Source of the DNA: SAR86 cluster bacterium
Lineage (GTDB): Bacteria; Pseudomonadota; Gammaproteobacteria; Magnimaribacterales; TMED112
NCBI GenBank assembly: GCA_003331605.1
Contig: QOPD01000002.1
Location: forward strand, 54,188 to 118,187
Direction: 5' to 3'
Length of the DNA: 64,000 nucleotides
Both the position numbers and the translations under genes were made by a program. Shown here one piece after another: positions 63,101 to 64,000 of the stretch (position 1 is its first letter; each line of letters opens with the position of its first letter). The notes under the pieces were generated by a model. It was given only the letters and a program-made list of their open reading frames with translations, was not told where the DNA came from and ran no database searches.

Positions 63101-64000
63101 TGTATTTCTGCTATTCCTTACATAGGATTGAAGAATCAGTATTCTTTCGGTAATTATCTCTCTAATTTTAAAATTGTTAGTGGCTATGCTTCGTGCTCTT
63201 TGCAAATCTCTTAAAGCCTCCTCATATCTTGCAGAGTAAAACAGGTACTCACTATTTGTCAGATGGTAGCCTAGTAAATTATTGCTCTTAAGCTGTACTT
63301 CGCTTAGGTCTTTCAAAAGATTAATATCAACAGGCCTATAAAATTTTATATCCTCTAAGATTTGCTCTGCAGCTAAGAAGTTATCTTCCATTATATGGGC
63401 ATTGGCAAGGTTGTAGCTTAGTGGATAGTTACCAAGAGAAATTTCGAGCAGGTTTTGAGTATAGCTTTTACTTTTTCCAATATTGCCTGATTCTGTATAA
63501 GTCTCAGCGATAGTTGTCTTTATTATTAAATTGTCAGGATATTTTTTTTCAAGCTCCTCCAGAATCTCAATTGATTTAGAAAAATTAAGCTTCTTCCTTT
63601 CAAGTAATGCAGAAAAATACTTGCCATCATCGCTATCGTATTTTTCATTTTCAAGAGCTCTTATAGAGAGATTGTCAGTCATTAAAAATCTAACTCTTTG
63701 TTTTATCAGTTTAAAGTTAAGCGTATCAATGATTCCTGATTCATCGCTTTGCCTTGCTCTCTCGCGTGATTCGGTGATTCTTCTTGTTGTAATTGGGTGA
63801 GTAAGTAGAAATTCTGGAACATTATCTCCTGAAAGTCTTCTAACCTCTTGCATATTCCTAAACATTTCTGACATTTCTTTTGTTCTGTAGCCAGCCTTCT
63901 CTAGCGTTACGAAACCTTCTCTATCTGCTTCGGTTTCGTAAAGTCTTGAATATCTTAAGCTCTGAGTTGCAATAATTCCTTGTCCTCCAATTACAGCAGC
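63092..64000 (-). CDS. M48 family metallopeptidase with TPR region (BepA/YfgC-like), 5' truncated by window edge
   Basis: Reading on past the listed start (63874) to the window edge stays open: AAVIGGQGIIATQSLRYSRLYETEADREGFVTLEKAGYRTKEMSEMF, containing the M48 ETEAD motif. Confidence 0.85.
   Translation of the reverse strand, partial: AAVIGGQGIIATQSLRYSRLYETEADREGFVTLEKAGYRTKEMSEMFRNMQEVRRLSGDNVPEFLLTHPITTRRITESRERARQSDESGIIDTLNFKLIKQRVRFLMTDNLSIRALENEKYDSDDGKYFSALLERKKLNFSKSIEILEELEKKYPDNLIIKTTIAETYTESGNIGKSKSYTQNLLEISLGNYPLSYNLANAHIMEDNFLAAEQILEDIKFYRPVDINLLKDLSEVQLKSNNLLGYHLTNSEYLFYSARYEEALRDLQRARSIATNNFKIREIITERILILQSYVRNSRNTSG

Overview
AT-rich, gene-dense chromosomal segment that looks like a streamlined marine gammaproteobacterium (SAR86-like is my inference; no search was run). 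Most genes abut or overlap by a few bases. From left to right: mreBCD and a short yhdP; mgtE; lptB-lptA-kdsD; an orphan mlaC and murA; degS-like protease; rplM-rpsI; petABC-sspA; a short LpoA-like lipoprotein; rsmI; RNase P RNA; a rearranged dcw cluster (ftsZ-rsmH-ftsL-ftsI-murE-murF-mraY-murD-ftsW-murG-murC-ddl-ftsQ-ftsA); rpsF-rpsR-rplI-dnaB-alr; pyrG-kdsA-eno-ftsB-ispDF-surE-DUF368; fdxA; recA with a LexA-like box; DUF885; a short proS; fmdB-aspS-yebC; a small PD-(D/E)XK nuclease where ruvCAB normally lies; tolQRAB-pal-cpoB; tRNA-Lys(TTT); then an accessory block (PT-repeat S8 protease lipoprotein, DUF3089 hydrolase, GPH/MFS transporter, S9 peptidase, nitroreductase, alpha/beta lipase) and a partial M48 peptidase. 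No CRISPR, prophage, IS element or rRNA was seen. The observations most worth following up are: (1) a Hjc-like PD-(D/E)XK nuclease embedded between yebC and tolQ in place of ruvC-ruvA-ruvB-ybgC; (2) ftsZ moved from the end to the front of the dcw cluster, directly behind rnpB; (3) rsmH apparently starting at an ATT codon overlapping the ftsZ stop, which the supplied ORF track misses; (4) domain losses and altered motifs in several core proteins (INS-less ProRS, LpoA without its N-terminal half, FtsI with SSQ instead of SxN, IspDF fusion).
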